Assembly (NCBI GenBank): GCA_947169685.1
Contig: CAMVQS010000027.1
Coordinates: 1 to 34,199 of the forward strand
Direction: 5' to 3'
Source: an uncultured Prevotella sp.
Lineage (GTDB): Bacteria; Bacteroidota; Bacteroidia; Bacteroidales; Bacteroidaceae
DNA: 34,199 nt
Of this stretch, positions 1-7,465 are shown piece after piece (the stretch's first letter is position 1; every line of letters begins with the position of its first letter). Both the position numbers and the translations under genes were made by a program. Below the pieces are notes generated by a model. The model saw nothing but the letters and a program-made list of their open reading frames with translations, did no database searches and was not told the origin of the DNA.

Positions 1-51
1 TTCATCAGACAAAACGGGAGTTAAAATGAAAACGGTTTCGTATTGATTCAT
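1..51 (-). CDS. rpsF: 30S ribosomal protein S6, N-terminal fragment (runs off window)
   Basis: Only the first 17 codons are in the window, read on the minus strand from the ATG at 51-49. They give MNQYETVFILTPVLSDE, which I recognise as the N-terminus of Bacteroidota ribosomal protein S6, a small-subunit protein that binds 16S rRNA with S18. The rest lies left of position 1. A TACCTTTG promoter element sits 47 bp upstream, so this gene probably starts its own operon (rpsF-rpsR-rplI is usual in the phylum; that part is not visible here). Identification rests on recognising 17 residues. Confidence 0.85.
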   Translation of the reverse strand, partial: MNQYETVFILTPVLSDE

Positions 52-97
52 ACTTGTTTAATTAATAAAAAATGTTACTTGTGCAAAATTGCGGGTG

Positions 98-105
98 CAA
101 AGGTA
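98..105 (-). promoter_or_regulatory. rpsF promoter, -7 element TACCTTTG
   Basis: TACCTTTG on the minus strand matches the Bacteroidota -7 consensus TAnnTTTG exactly. No clear TTTG is present about 20 bp upstream; that place is occupied by 7-bp repeats. The core TTGTACCTTTGCACCC is identical to the one in front of rpmB at about 3504-3519. Confidence 0.7.
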
Positions 106-110
106 CAACT

Positions 111-145
111 TTTAGTTGAGAGTTGAGAGTTGTGGGTTGAGAGTT
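111..145 (-). repeat. Heptamer tandem array upstream of the rpsF promoter
   Basis: On the minus strand five consecutive 7-mers read AACTCTC, AACCCAC, AACTCTC, AACTCTC, AACTAAA. Three are identical and all start AAC. The array directly abuts the rpsF -7 region and covers the position where a -33 element would be expected. Plus-strand units are gagagtt at 118-124, 125-131 and 139-145, and gtgggtt at 132-138. Confidence 0.8.
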
Positions 146-164
146 ACCTCTCTTTTAATATTAT

Positions 165-341
165 TTAATACTTCCCTCCCCTTTTTTGGAGTAAAATATG
201 GGTTGAGATACCCGCAATGATGCAAAACAGGCCTGCCAGCAGTACCCAGTTGCCACTGAGCCACTTCAGGTATTCAAGCAAGAAAAGGATGGCGCCGATT
301 ACTATCAGCGCCAGTCCTCCATATCGTTTTACGATGTTCAT
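165..341 (-). CDS. Small two-helix membrane protein downstream of rprY
   Basis: A 58-codon frame starts at the ATG at 341-339 and stops at TAA 167-165. The start overlaps the rprY stop codon in an ATGA arrangement, the classic sign of translational coupling. The product begins MNIVKRYGGLALIVIGAILF and has two hydrophobic stretches (about residues 8-24 and 31-50) separated by a short polar turn, then a basic tail ending KRGGKY. This fits a small inner-membrane hairpin protein. I do not recognise a named family. By position it is the third gene of the rprX-rprY operon and could act on the sensor kinase, but that is inference. Confidence 0.75.
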   Translation of the reverse strand: MNIVKRYGGLALIVIGAILFLLEYLKWLSGNWVLLAGLFCIIAGISTHILLQKRGGKY

Positions 342-1045
342 CTGTCTTTGTCTTCGTCAGGGGTAATCAGTTTATAGCCCTTACCGTGGATATTGATAAT
401 CTCAATCTGCTCATCGTCCTTCAGGTGCTTACGCAGCTTGGTGATATACACATCCATAGAACGTGCGTTGAAGTAGTTATCGTCAATCCAGATGGTCTTC
501 AGAGCAAAGTCGCGCTGCAGAATCTCGTTGGCATGCGAACAGAGCAGGGCCAGCAGTTCGTTCTCCTTCGTGGTCAGTTTGGTCTGCTTGTCACCGATGG
601 TCAGCAACTGCTTCTGGGTGTCGAAGGTAAAGCGTCCGATGCGGTACTGGGTGCTTTCCTTGTTCTTCTTGCCACGCACACGACGCAGGATGGCCTCGAT
701 GCGGAGCACAAGCTCTTCCATGGAGAAAGGCTTAGTGATATAGTCGTCGGCACCAATCTTGAAACCTTCCAAGATATCTTCTTTCAATGTCTTGGCAGTC
801 AAGAAAATGATAGGAATCTCTGCGTTAGCAGACCGGATTTCCTGTGCCAGCGCAAAACCATCCTTCTTAGGCATCATCACGTCAAGCACGCAAATGTCAA
901 ACTTCGTCTTCAGGAATGCCTTGTAACCTGCCTCGCCGTCGGGGCAAAGCTCTGCGGTGTAACCCTTGGCTGCCAGATATTCGCGAAGCAGCATACCCAA
1001 GTTCTCATCATCCTCACAAAGTAAAATCTTCAAGTTCTCTTCCAT
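338..1045 (-). CDS. rprY: OmpR-family response regulator, RprY type
   Basis: This 235-aa protein has an N-terminal receiver domain (about residues 5-118) with the acidic pocket EDD at 11-13, phospho-acceptor D55 in the VLDVMMP motif, and the conserved lysine in ITKPF. A winged-helix DNA-binding domain follows (about 135-230), with SMDVYITKLRKHL as recognition helix and the GKGYKL hairpin near the end. It lies 36 bp downstream of the histidine kinase, so the two form a cognate pair. The closest match from memory is RprY of Bacteroides. It should be phosphorylated by RprX and control transcription; its targets cannot be read from this window. Confidence 0.88.
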   Translation of the reverse strand: MEENLKILLCEDDENLGMLLREYLAAKGYTAELCPDGEAGYKAFLKTKFDICVLDVMMPKKDGFALAQEIRSANAEIPIIFLTAKTLKEDILEGFKIGADDYITKPFSMEELVLRIEAILRRVRGKKNKESTQYRIGRFTFDTQKQLLTIGDKQTKLTTKENELLALLCSHANEILQRDFALKTIWIDDNYFNARSMDVYITKLRKHLKDDEQIEIINIHGKGYKLITPDEDKDR

Positions 1046-1081
1046 AATTGTATCATTTTAAATTGTTTATATTAATTAAAT

Positions 1082-2638
1082 TCAATCTTCTGTTAAGACA
1101 GGTAAGCTAATGGTAAACTTCGTACCCTTGCCCAGCTCACTCTCGGCCTTTATTTCTCCCTGGTGTAAATCAACGACCTTTTTCACGTAGGCCAAGCCCA
1201 GACCGAAGCCCTTGACGTCGTGCTTGTTTCCTGTATGCACACGATAGAACTTCTCGAAAATCTTTTTCAGATTCTCTTTCTTGATGCCCATGCCGTTGTC
1301 TTGAATCGAGAAATACAGACGTTTGTCGTCATTCCAGGTTTTCAACATGAGTTCAAGCGGTTTATCTGGATTACGGTACTTCACCGCATTGTCCATCAGG
1401 TTATGGATCATGTTCGAGAAGTGTACCTCATCCACAAAGATGGCAGAGTCAACAGCTCCGATGTCCATCATGATCTTTCCGCCCGTATGCTCCACACGCA
1501 GGGTAAATGAGTTGGCAATGTTCTCCAGCAGCTCATTGAGATCCAGCTCCTTTTTCTTGAACACAGCGTCCTTCTTGTCAAACATAGACATTTGCAGTAC
1601 CTTCTCCACGAGGAAACGCAGACGCTTCGACTCGTCACCGATGACTCCACCCAGATGCTTCATCATGTGCTCGTTCTTGGTTACGCTGTCATCGTTAAGC
1701 ATCTGAGCAGCCAGCGAGATACTGGCTATCGGGGTCTTCAGTTCGTGCGTCATGTTGTTCACAAAGTCGTTCTTCATCTCAGAATAGCGTTTCTGTCGGA
1801 AAATGACCACGATGGTGAAGATAAAGGTGATAATCAGCACGACGGTAAACACGATAGAGGGAATCATGAAACGCACTCCAGAGAAGATATACTTGCTCAT
1901 CTCAGGGAAGTGAATCTTCACCACACCCCTCTTTGACGACGGGTCGTTGCGGAACAACGGTTGCGTGTAGCTATACTCGTTTCCCTCATCGGTATAGTCA
2001 GGGCAACGATAGACCTCGCGGCCGTCAGAGGTTGACACCGTCAGATGATATGGAATATCGATACCATTGTTGATGAGCGCCTCACGAATATCCAGATCGA
2101 GCATCTTGAAATTGACACGTTCCTTCAGAGGCTTCTCGTTGGCTGTATAAAGAATGGAATAAACCACTTCATCAAGCAACGCCTTCTGATAGACATAACG
2201 GTTACGCACAATCTCCTGCATCGTCTTTGACGCTTCAGCCAAGGAGTTCTTGTCCTTACGCAGGATCATAGCCTTGGGGACACTTGCCGGCTTGATTTCA
2301 AATGTCTTCAGCTGAAACGACGAATACACCGTACCGTCATCGGCAGCCACTGCAAACTGGTGGGACTGCTTAATGGTACCGTCGAGTCCGTCAATAGCAA
2401 CAGAGTCTTGCTTGAAGGCACGACGCTCTGTCTCGTTGACGTCCTTCTCCAAATAGCGCAACGTCTCGTTCAACTCCAGATTACGCGAAGCCTGATAAAG
2501 AGCGCGGTTGACCGACTCGTCGAACTGCTCTTTCTTCATCTTCGCCATATCCTCAATATAGGATAGCTGCAAGTAGAGCAGACCGAGGAACGAGAGTCCC
2601 ATCACAACGGCTATTGTCCATATTGTACTTTTTCTCAT
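1082..2638 (-). CDS. rprX: Membrane sensor histidine kinase, RprX type
   Basis: The 518-aa product has a transmembrane helix at about residues 6-25, a periplasmic sensor region of about 230 residues with no family I can name, and a second helix at about 258-280. The cytoplasmic kinase follows: dimerisation/phospho-acceptor helix with H298 in the MTHELKTPIAS motif, then an HATPase domain with N box (MIHNLMDNAVKY), G1 (DNGMGI) and G2 (GFGLGLAYVKKVV). It autophosphorylates on His and passes phosphate to RprY. It is the first gene of its operon, with a TATCTTTG element just upstream. There is no PAS domain, and HAMP is absent or very short. Confidence 0.88.
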   Translation of the reverse strand: MRKSTIWTIAVVMGLSFLGLLYLQLSYIEDMAKMKKEQFDESVNRALYQASRNLELNETLRYLEKDVNETERRAFKQDSVAIDGLDGTIKQSHQFAVAADDGTVYSSFQLKTFEIKPASVPKAMILRKDKNSLAEASKTMQEIVRNRYVYQKALLDEVVYSILYTANEKPLKERVNFKMLDLDIREALINNGIDIPYHLTVSTSDGREVYRCPDYTDEGNEYSYTQPLFRNDPSSKRGVVKIHFPEMSKYIFSGVRFMIPSIVFTVVLIITFIFTIVVIFRQKRYSEMKNDFVNNMTHELKTPIASISLAAQMLNDDSVTKNEHMMKHLGGVIGDESKRLRFLVEKVLQMSMFDKKDAVFKKKELDLNELLENIANSFTLRVEHTGGKIMMDIGAVDSAIFVDEVHFSNMIHNLMDNAVKYRNPDKPLELMLKTWNDDKRLYFSIQDNGMGIKKENLKKIFEKFYRVHTGNKHDVKGFGLGLAYVKKVVDLHQGEIKAESELGKGTKFTISLPVLTED

Positions 2639-2661
2639 ATTTCTTTTTTCAATTACAAGTG

Positions 2662-2669
2662 CAAAGATA
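2662..2669 (-). promoter_or_regulatory. rprX promoter, -7 element TATCTTTG
   Basis: TATCTTTG on the minus strand matches the Bacteroidota -7 consensus and lies 23 bp before the rprX start. A -33 TTTG at the expected distance is not clear. Confidence 0.6.
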
Positions 2670-2765
2670 AAAGAAATACAAATACAAGAAAGCAGGTTTG
2701 TTAATTATTTCCGTTAATTTTAACGTTGTTAACCAAAATATCACATTTTAGTTCAAAATATGCAA

Positions 2766-2798
2766 ATAAAAAAAGCTGAAACCCATTCGGATTCCAGC
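2766..2798 (-). terminator. Intrinsic terminator of the rpmB-rpmG-DUF4295 operon
   Basis: On the minus strand GCTGGAATCC pairs with GGGTTTCAGC (10 pairs including G-U) around a GAAT loop, followed by seven T. It starts 27 bp after the DUF4295 stop codon and separates this operon from rprX. Confidence 0.85.
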
Positions 2799-2824
2799 CT
2801 CTCTATTATAGTATCTATTGAAGA

Positions 2825-2983
2825 TTAGTTCTTGAAGAAGTCCTTAACAGCCTCGTTAGGAACCATCTGCTCATCGAAGATGTAAGCACCCGTCTTAGGG
2901 CTCTTCACCATCTTGATAACCTTTGTATAAGCGCGACCATCCTTTGAGCCTTCATGGAGGGTAGCGACGGTTTTCTTTGCCAT
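2825..2983 (-). CDS. DUF4295 small basic protein
   Basis: A 52-codon frame from ATG 2983-2981 to TAA 2827-2825 encodes a lysine-rich protein starting MAKKTVATLHEGSKDGRAYT and ending AVKDFFKN. I recognise it as the DUF4295 family, small proteins that follow rpmG in most Bacteroidota. It lies 13 bp after the L33 stop codon and before the operon terminator. The conserved link with ribosomal proteins L28 and L33 suggests a ribosome-related role, but no function is established to my knowledge. Confidence 0.85.
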   Translation of the reverse strand: MAKKTVATLHEGSKDGRAYTKVIKMVKSPKTGAYIFDEQMVPNEAVKDFFKN

Positions 2984-2996
2984 GCTCTACGTATGA

Positions 2997-3188
2997 TTAT
3001 TTAATCTCCTTGTGAAGAGTCATCTTCTTCAGGATGGGGTTATACTTCATGAGTTCCATTCTCTCAGGAGTGTTCTTACGATTCTTCGTCGTAATGTAAC
3101 GGCTTGTGCCGGGCATGCCAGAGTTCTTGTGCTCTGTGCACTCCAAAATAACCTGAACGCGGTTACCCTTTGCTTTCTTACCTGCCAT
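2997..3188 (-). CDS. rpmG: 50S ribosomal protein L33
   Basis: The 63-aa basic protein starts [20 protein letters not shown] and contains the L33 signatures [23 protein letters not shown] in order (residues about 29-51) and a C-terminal KK-rich tail. L33 is a large-subunit protein near the E site. Only one cysteine (C17) is present, so this is the form without the four-cysteine zinc ribbon. It follows rpmB by 5 bp in the same operon. Confidence 0.93.
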   Translation of the reverse strand: MAGKKAKGNRVQVILECTEHKNSGMPGTSRYITTKNRKNTPERMELMKYNPILKKMTLHKEIK

Positions 3189-3193
3189 AGTTA

Positions 3194-3457
3194 TTAATCT
3201 CCTATTACTTTAATGTCCTTCCAATCTACATAACCTTTAGCAACAGCCTGCTTCAGGGCAGCGTCCAGACCAACTTTATTAATCATACGCAGACCAGCAG
3301 CGCTGATCTTCAACTGAATCCAGCAGTTCTCTTCAACATAGAAGAACTTCTTGCTGAACAGGTTTACGTCAAAGACACGCTTTGTGCGGTGCTTTGAGTG
3401 CGACACGTTATTTCCGCGCTGTGCCGTCTTTCCTGTAATTTGACAAATTTTCGACAT
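3194..3457 (-). CDS. rpmB: 50S ribosomal protein L28
   Basis: The 87-aa product opens [20 protein letters not shown], the usual L28 N-terminus, and continues with the SKHRTKR and [13 protein letters not shown] motifs. It is a large-subunit ribosomal protein. As first gene of the rpmB-rpmG-DUF4295 operon it has its own TACCTTTG promoter 53 bp upstream, and its leader is made largely of 7-bp repeats. Confidence 0.94.
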   Translation of the reverse strand: MSKICQITGKTAQRGNNVSHSKHRTKRVFDVNLFSKKFFYVEENCWIQLKISAAGLRMINKVGLDAALKQAVAKGYVDWKDIKVIGD

Positions 3458-3459
3458 TT

Positions 3460-3494
3460 CTATCTACTTTTTACTTGTTGCTTTTTACTAACTT
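3460..3494 (-). repeat. Degenerate heptamer array in the rpmB leader
   Basis: On the sense (minus) strand five consecutive 7-mers read AAGTTAG, TAAAAAG, CAACAAG, TAAAAAG, TAGATAG, then AA and the rpmB ATG. Every unit has A at position 2 and AG at positions 6-7, and two units are identical. It occupies nearly the whole predicted untranslated leader, including the ribosome-binding position. Confidence 0.55.
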
Positions 3495-3509
3495 ATTCCA
3501 AACAGGGTG

Positions 3510-3517
3510 CAAAGGTA
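3510..3517 (-). promoter_or_regulatory. rpmB operon promoter, -7 element TACCTTTG
   Basis: TACCTTTG on the minus strand matches TAnnTTTG. The 16-base core TTGTACCTTTGCACCC is shared with the rpsF promoter. The -33 position is covered by heptamer repeats rather than TTTG. Confidence 0.7.
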
Positions 3518-3520
3518 CAA

Positions 3521-3555
3521 AAAAGTTTAGAGTTTAGAGGTTAGAGTTTAGAGAA
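3521..3555 (-). repeat. Heptamer tandem array upstream of the rpmB promoter
   Basis: On the minus strand the 7-mers read TTCTCTA, AACTCTA, ACCTCTA, AACTCTA, AACTTTT, ending at the promoter. Unit and placement mirror the array in front of rpsF, where the unit is AACTCTC, one base different. Confidence 0.75.
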
Positions 3556-3582
3556 ATCTTTGATTCTTAATATTTTTTAACT

Positions 3583-4077
3583 CTATTCGTGCGATTCTTT
3601 CAAAAACTCGAGGAACATCTGCATGGCTTTGTTGGTTGCAATGGCCAAATTGATGTCGCGTCCATGGTCCTCATTGACCATGCAAGTGACTACTTTGTCG
3701 GGGGTTCCGCATGCCAGCCAGATAGTGCCGACGGGAATATCTTTTGTACCTCCCGTTGGACCTGCATAACCAGTTGCGGCAACAGCATAGGTTGTGTTAA
3801 GTGCCTTGCAGGCACCTTTCACCAGGTCAATGGCCACTTCCTCGCAGACGGCCGATTTCTCTTCTATCAGTTCATGGCTGACACCTAACAGGTTCTCCTT
3901 GACCTCATCAACATAGCAGATGATGCCGCCCTTGAAATACTTCGAAGCACCAGGCACCGACATCATGGCTTCCGCAATACGTCCGCCCGTACAACTCTCT
4001 GCCGTTGAAACGGTTTCCTCTCTTTCCCACAGCAGCTGACTGATGTCGCGGCTGATAATTTTTCCTTCAAAATCCAT
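3583..4077 (-). CDS. pncC: Nicotinamide-nucleotide amidase (CinA C-terminal family)
   Basis: This 164-aa protein is a stand-alone CinA-C domain. It carries the family motif TVSTAESCTGGRIAEAM (about residues 22-38), the GGIICYVDEVKENLLGV segment, and AATGYAGPTGGTKDIPVG (about 100-117). Enzymes of this family deamidate nicotinamide mononucleotide to nicotinate mononucleotide in NAD salvage. The N-terminal CinA (COG1058) domain found in fused versions is absent. It starts 11 bp after tsaD and is the last gene of the map-tsaD-pncC run. The activity is inferred from the family. Confidence 0.85.
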   Translation of the reverse strand: MDFEGKIISRDISQLLWEREETVSTAESCTGGRIAEAMMSVPGASKYFKGGIICYVDEVKENLLGVSHELIEEKSAVCEEVAIDLVKGACKALNTTYAVAATGYAGPTGGTKDIPVGTIWLACGTPDKVVTCMVNEDHGRDINLAIATNKAMQMFLEFLKESHE

Positions 4078-4088
4078 ATTTATATCTT

Positions 4089-5120
4089 TTACTTAAATGT
4101 TACTTTACTGAATGCAGGTGCATCAATCGGACAGAACTCCTTGTCCAGATATTTATAATAGCCCACGATTCCTATCATGGCAGCATTATCGGTCGTATAG
4201 CTGAACTTCGGAATATAGATGGTCCAGCCGAAACGCTTGGCATAGTCGTGGAACGCGTTACGCAAGCCGTTGTTGGCACTTACGCCACCAGCCACTGCCA
4301 CGTGTTTGATACCTGTCTGCTTCACAGCCAGCTTTAGTTTCTTCATCAGGATATCCACGATGGTCCATTCCAACGAGGCGGCAATGTCCTCCTTATGGTG
4401 CTCAATGAAGTCGGGATCGTCCTTCACCCACTTCTGCATGGAGTACAGGAACGAGGTCTTCAGACCTGAGAAGCTGTAGTCCAGTCCTGGAATATGGGGC
4501 TCCGAGAACTGGTAAGCCTTGGGATTACCCTGACGGGCCAGTCGGTCAATGATAGGACCACCAGGATAGCCGAGTCCCATCACCTTCGAGCATTTGTCGA
4601 TGGCTTCGCCTGCCGCGTCGTCAATGGTCTGTCCCAGCACCTCCATGTCGTTATAGGCATTCACCTTGACAATCTGCGAGTTGCCACCGCTGACCAAGAG
4701 ACAAAGGAAAGGGAAAGGAGGGGCCACTTCGTCACCGTCGGGGGTCTTGATGAAATGTGCCATCACGTGCCCCTGTAGGTGGTTCACGTCAATGAGGGGA
4801 ATGTCCAGCGAACGGGCAAAGCCCTTAGCGAAGTTCACACCCACCAGTAGCGAGCCCATCAGACCAGGACCGCGCGTAAAGGCCACAGCCGACAGCTGTT
4901 CCTTCTGGATGCCAGCCCGTTTGATGGCCTCGTGCACCACAGGCACCACGTTCTGCTGGTGCGCTCTGGATGCCAGCTCGGGCACCACACCACCGTAGGC
5001 CTCGTGTACGGCTTGCGACGCTGTCACGTTCGACAGTAGCATACCGTCCCTGAGCACAGCAGCCGACGTGTCGTCACAGCTCGACTCTATACCTAATATA
5101 TATATATGTTCCTGTTCCAT
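4089..5120 (-). CDS. tsaD: tRNA t6A37 threonylcarbamoyltransferase TsaD
   Basis: The 343-aa protein shows the TsaD/Kae1 signatures: ILGIESSCDDTSAAV at the N-terminus, the metal-binding histidines H114 and H118 in NHLQGH, VSGGNSQI, the YSFSGLKTSF segment, and VAGGVSANNGLR near the C-terminus. With TsaB and TsaE it transfers threonylcarbamoyl from TC-AMP to A37 of ANN-decoding tRNAs. Length is normal for the family. Its ATG shares one base with the map stop codon (TGATG), so the genes are probably translationally coupled. Confidence 0.95.
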   Translation of the reverse strand: MEQEHIYILGIESSCDDTSAAVLRDGMLLSNVTASQAVHEAYGGVVPELASRAHQQNVVPVVHEAIKRAGIQKEQLSAVAFTRGPGLMGSLLVGVNFAKGFARSLDIPLIDVNHLQGHVMAHFIKTPDGDEVAPPFPFLCLLVSGGNSQIVKVNAYNDMEVLGQTIDDAAGEAIDKCSKVMGLGYPGGPIIDRLARQGNPKAYQFSEPHIPGLDYSFSGLKTSFLYSMQKWVKDDPDFIEHHKEDIAASLEWTIVDILMKKLKLAVKQTGIKHVAVAGGVSANNGLRNAFHDYAKRFGWTIYIPKFSYTTDNAAMIGIVGYYKYLDKEFCPIDAPAFSKVTFK

Positions 5121-6001
5121 CAGTACGTCAATATTTCAACACCGTGTTCCGTCATCAGCAGCGTGTGCTCCCACTGGGCGCTGGGCAGCTCGTCTTCCGA
5201 GATTACCTCCCAGCCGTAGGGGTCACCTTCATCAATAAACACACGCCATGTACCCATGTTAATCATCGGCTCGATGGTGAACACCATACCTGGGACGAGC
5301 AGCATACCATCACCACGCTGGGAGAAGTGAGCCACTTCAGGGTCTTCGTGGAACTTCAACCCCACCCCATGACCGCAGAGGTCACGCACCACGCCGTAGT
5401 GGTACTTGTTGGCATGTTTCTGGATAGCTCGGCCTATCTCGTTCACACCATGCCAAGGCTTGGCAGCCTCCATACCAATCTCCAGACATTCCTTCGTCAC
5501 ACGCACCAGCTGTTCCTTCTCGGGCGTAGTCTTTCCGCCCACAATGAACATACGCGAGGCGTCAGCGTAATAGCCGTCCAGAATCGTCGTAAAATCCACA
5601 TTGATGATGTCACCTTCCTCCAGCACGTCTTCTACTTTGGGAATACCGTGACAGACCACCTCGTTGATACTCGTACACACGCTCTTGGGGAAAGGAGCCG
5701 TATCCTCGTCGCCACCATAGCCCAGACAGGCAGGCGTAGCACCGTGCTGACGACAGTACTCCATGCAGATGTCGTCAATCTCCTGTGTGTTCATACCTGG
5801 ACGGATGGCGGCTGCTACTGCATCCAGCACCCCTGTATTGACAACACCCGAACGACGGATGCCCTCAATCTGTTCGTCATTCAGTATCAACTCACGTGTG
5901 GGAACAAGGGCTCCCTTGTTCTCCAGATACATCATTTTCTTATCCAGTTCAGTCGGCTGTTCACCCGGCTTACAACGCCATCTTCTTTTCATCTTCTCCA
6001 A
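5120..6001 (-). CDS. map: Type I methionine aminopeptidase with N-terminal extension
   Basis: The 293-aa product has the methionine aminopeptidase pita-bread domain from about residue 45. Metal ligands are visible in order: the two Asp of VDFTTILDGYYADASRMF, His in GHGVG, Glu in FTIEPM, and Glu in QWEHTLLM. It removes the initiator Met from new proteins. The first 40 residues (MEKMKRRWRCKPGEQPTELD onward) are an extension with a single cysteine, common in Bacteroidota forms. It leads the map-tsaD-pncC operon, with a good promoter 11-41 bp upstream. Confidence 0.93.
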   Translation of the reverse strand: MEKMKRRWRCKPGEQPTELDKKMMYLENKGALVPTRELILNDEQIEGIRRSGVVNTGVLDAVAAAIRPGMNTQEIDDICMEYCRQHGATPACLGYGGDEDTAPFPKSVCTSINEVVCHGIPKVEDVLEEGDIINVDFTTILDGYYADASRMFIVGGKTTPEKEQLVRVTKECLEIGMEAAKPWHGVNEIGRAIQKHANKYHYGVVRDLCGHGVGLKFHEDPEVAHFSQRGDGMLLVPGMVFTIEPMINMGTWRVFIDEGDPYGWEVISEDELPSAQWEHTLLMTEHGVEILTY

Positions 6002-6011
6002 TTTTGGGGGA

Positions 6012-6042
6012 CAAAGGTACGATTAAGTGAGCACAATACAAA
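6012..6042 (-). promoter_or_regulatory. map operon promoter (TTTG-N19-TACCTTTG)
   Basis: On the minus strand TTTG (6042-6039) is followed after 19 bp by TACCTTTG (6019-6012), a full match to the Bacteroidota -33/-7 pattern. It ends 10 bp before the map ATG at 6001, so the untranslated leader should be very short. Confidence 0.75.
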
Positions 6043-6178
6043 ATAAATCTGAATTTATTTTTATTGTCGAACGAAAGTATCTTCGACCGTTAGGTCAAAG
6101 TACAACAAAAAATGATAATACGAATACAAAAAGGGATGTATTTCTTTCGTCGAGCGTAAAAAAATTAATGTCAGAACA

Positions 6179-7234
6179 CTAGAAATTCTTGCGGACACCC
6201 TGCCACTCGGGGAACTTCATCTTCAGGTACTCGTCGTCGAGGAAAAGGGCAGATTGTCCTACCTGGCCTTTCAACTGCCAGTCGAGCCACTTCACGACAG
6301 CCTTGGCATAGTTGCCGCCATGTGCCTCGTAATAAGTACCGCTATGTCCGTCCTTGGAGTTCAGCATCACCACGGGAATGTTGTCGGCTATGCGCTCATA
6401 GTCCTTCTGTGCATTGGCGTAGGCAATGTCGCCAGGACCGCCAATCATATAGAACATCGGCTGGTGAAGATTCTTCAGCGACTCCTTCGTCGCACCCATC
6501 ATCTCCATGTCGCCGATGCCGGTGTTCAGCATCACACAGGTCTTGATGCGCGGGTCGTAAGCCACGCCCAGCACCTGGGCACCGCCACACGACTGTCCCA
6601 TCGCTGCCACATGGTCGAGCGCCAGACAATGGTAGTATTCCGAGCCGGCAGTGGCATTCTGCTCCGTCAGCCAGTCAAGCACCTCGAGCAACATCTTCGG
6701 ATAGGTGCTGAAAGGAGGCTCCACCACCTGTTGCTTCTTGCCCTTTTTGATTTTCTTCTGAGCCTGCTCTCTCTGTCGGGCCAGCTCCTCTTCCATAGCC
6801 TTACGCTCCTCGGCAGTCAGCGGAAGAATCTTCTCGCCGTTCGCCATGATAACATCACCCTTGGTGGCGGGATAGGCCGACCTCAGCACGCCTCTCCACT
6901 GGGCCATCACGTCAGCCTCGTCGTACGGACCGATGGCAGCAGCCACATAGCCGTAGGAAGCCACCTCGCTCAGCAGCAGGCGCATCTCCACATTGTTGTT
7001 GAAACAGGCACCGTTGGCATAGACAATGACAGGGAGGCTACCCTGCTTAGCCACCACCTCTTTCAGATTCTGAGGACGATAGACCGTAAAGCCCGGGCAG
7101 GAAGCATCGCCCACCACTTCTGACTTAAAAGGTCCTGTACCACCCTCTTCTACTATCTGTTTCTGACTTGTCTGGGCATTCACCAGCCCCATGCTTGCAG
7201 CGATCATCGTCGCTGTCATAAATAGTTTTTTCAT
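6179..7234 (-). CDS. Secreted alpha/beta hydrolase
   Basis: This 351-aa protein has a signal peptide (MKKLFMTATMIAASMGLVNA then Q), giving a periplasmic or exported enzyme. The hydrolase fold is shown by a strand-rich start (LPVIVYANGACF, residues 68-79), the nucleophile elbow GQSCGG with S215, a likely acid D269 in GGPGD, and a histidine in DGHSG (H297) or EAHGG (H305). It resembles dienelactone-hydrolase/lipase-like families; the substrate cannot be told. A 30-residue, strongly charged insert (about 141-170: AEERKAMEEELARQ then lysine-rich KKIKKGKKQQ) lies between the core strands. It is a single-gene unit with its own promoter. Confidence 0.75.
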   Translation of the reverse strand: MKKLFMTATMIAASMGLVNAQTSQKQIVEEGGTGPFKSEVVGDASCPGFTVYRPQNLKEVVAKQGSLPVIVYANGACFNNNVEMRLLLSEVASYGYVAAAIGPYDEADVMAQWRGVLRSAYPATKGDVIMANGEKILPLTAEERKAMEEELARQREQAQKKIKKGKKQQVVEPPFSTYPKMLLEVLDWLTEQNATAGSEYYHCLALDHVAAMGQSCGGAQVLGVAYDPRIKTCVMLNTGIGDMEMMGATKESLKNLHQPMFYMIGGPGDIAYANAQKDYERIADNIPVVMLNSKDGHSGTYYEAHGGNYAKAVVKWLDWQLKGQVGQSALFLDDEYLKMKFPEWQGVRKNF

Positions 7235-7259
7235 TGTTTCTGTTTTTTTCTAAGTTTGG

Positions 7260-7291
7260 CAAAGATACAACAAGTTTTCGGAACCTCCAAA
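7260..7291 (-). promoter_or_regulatory. Hydrolase promoter (TTTG-N20-TATCTTTG)
   Basis: On the minus strand TTTG (7291-7288) and TATCTTTG (7267-7260) are 20 bp apart, a full match to the Bacteroidota promoter. The -7 element ends 25 bp before the hydrolase ATG. Confidence 0.75.
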
Positions 7292-7465
7292 CAATTATCT
7301 AATTATTTTCTGAAGAAGGAAGTCCCCTCACTTTACTTAAATCTTTTTATGGCATGAAAACGTAAGTTTCTCCTTGGGAAAAGGGGAGTTTCATTACAGG
7401 AAAAGTGCGATTGAGTGAAGAGTCAAAAAATGTTTTTTCGAATTTCCTTTTTTTAGTTTGTATTG

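Noticed and set aside
111..145. Possible CRISPR or phage-type repeats
   Set aside because: Units are 7 bp with no spacers and no cas genes are in the window.
5144..6046. 300-aa open frame on the plus strand opposite map
   Set aside because: It is histidine/threonine-rich shadow sequence without family motifs, while the opposite strand carries a complete methionine aminopeptidase with all metal ligands.
6066..6087. Hairpin GTCGAA...TTCGAC as terminator of the hydrolase gene
   Set aside because: The stem is only 6 bp with a 10-base loop, lies 90 bp past the stop codon and has no T run on the relevant strand.
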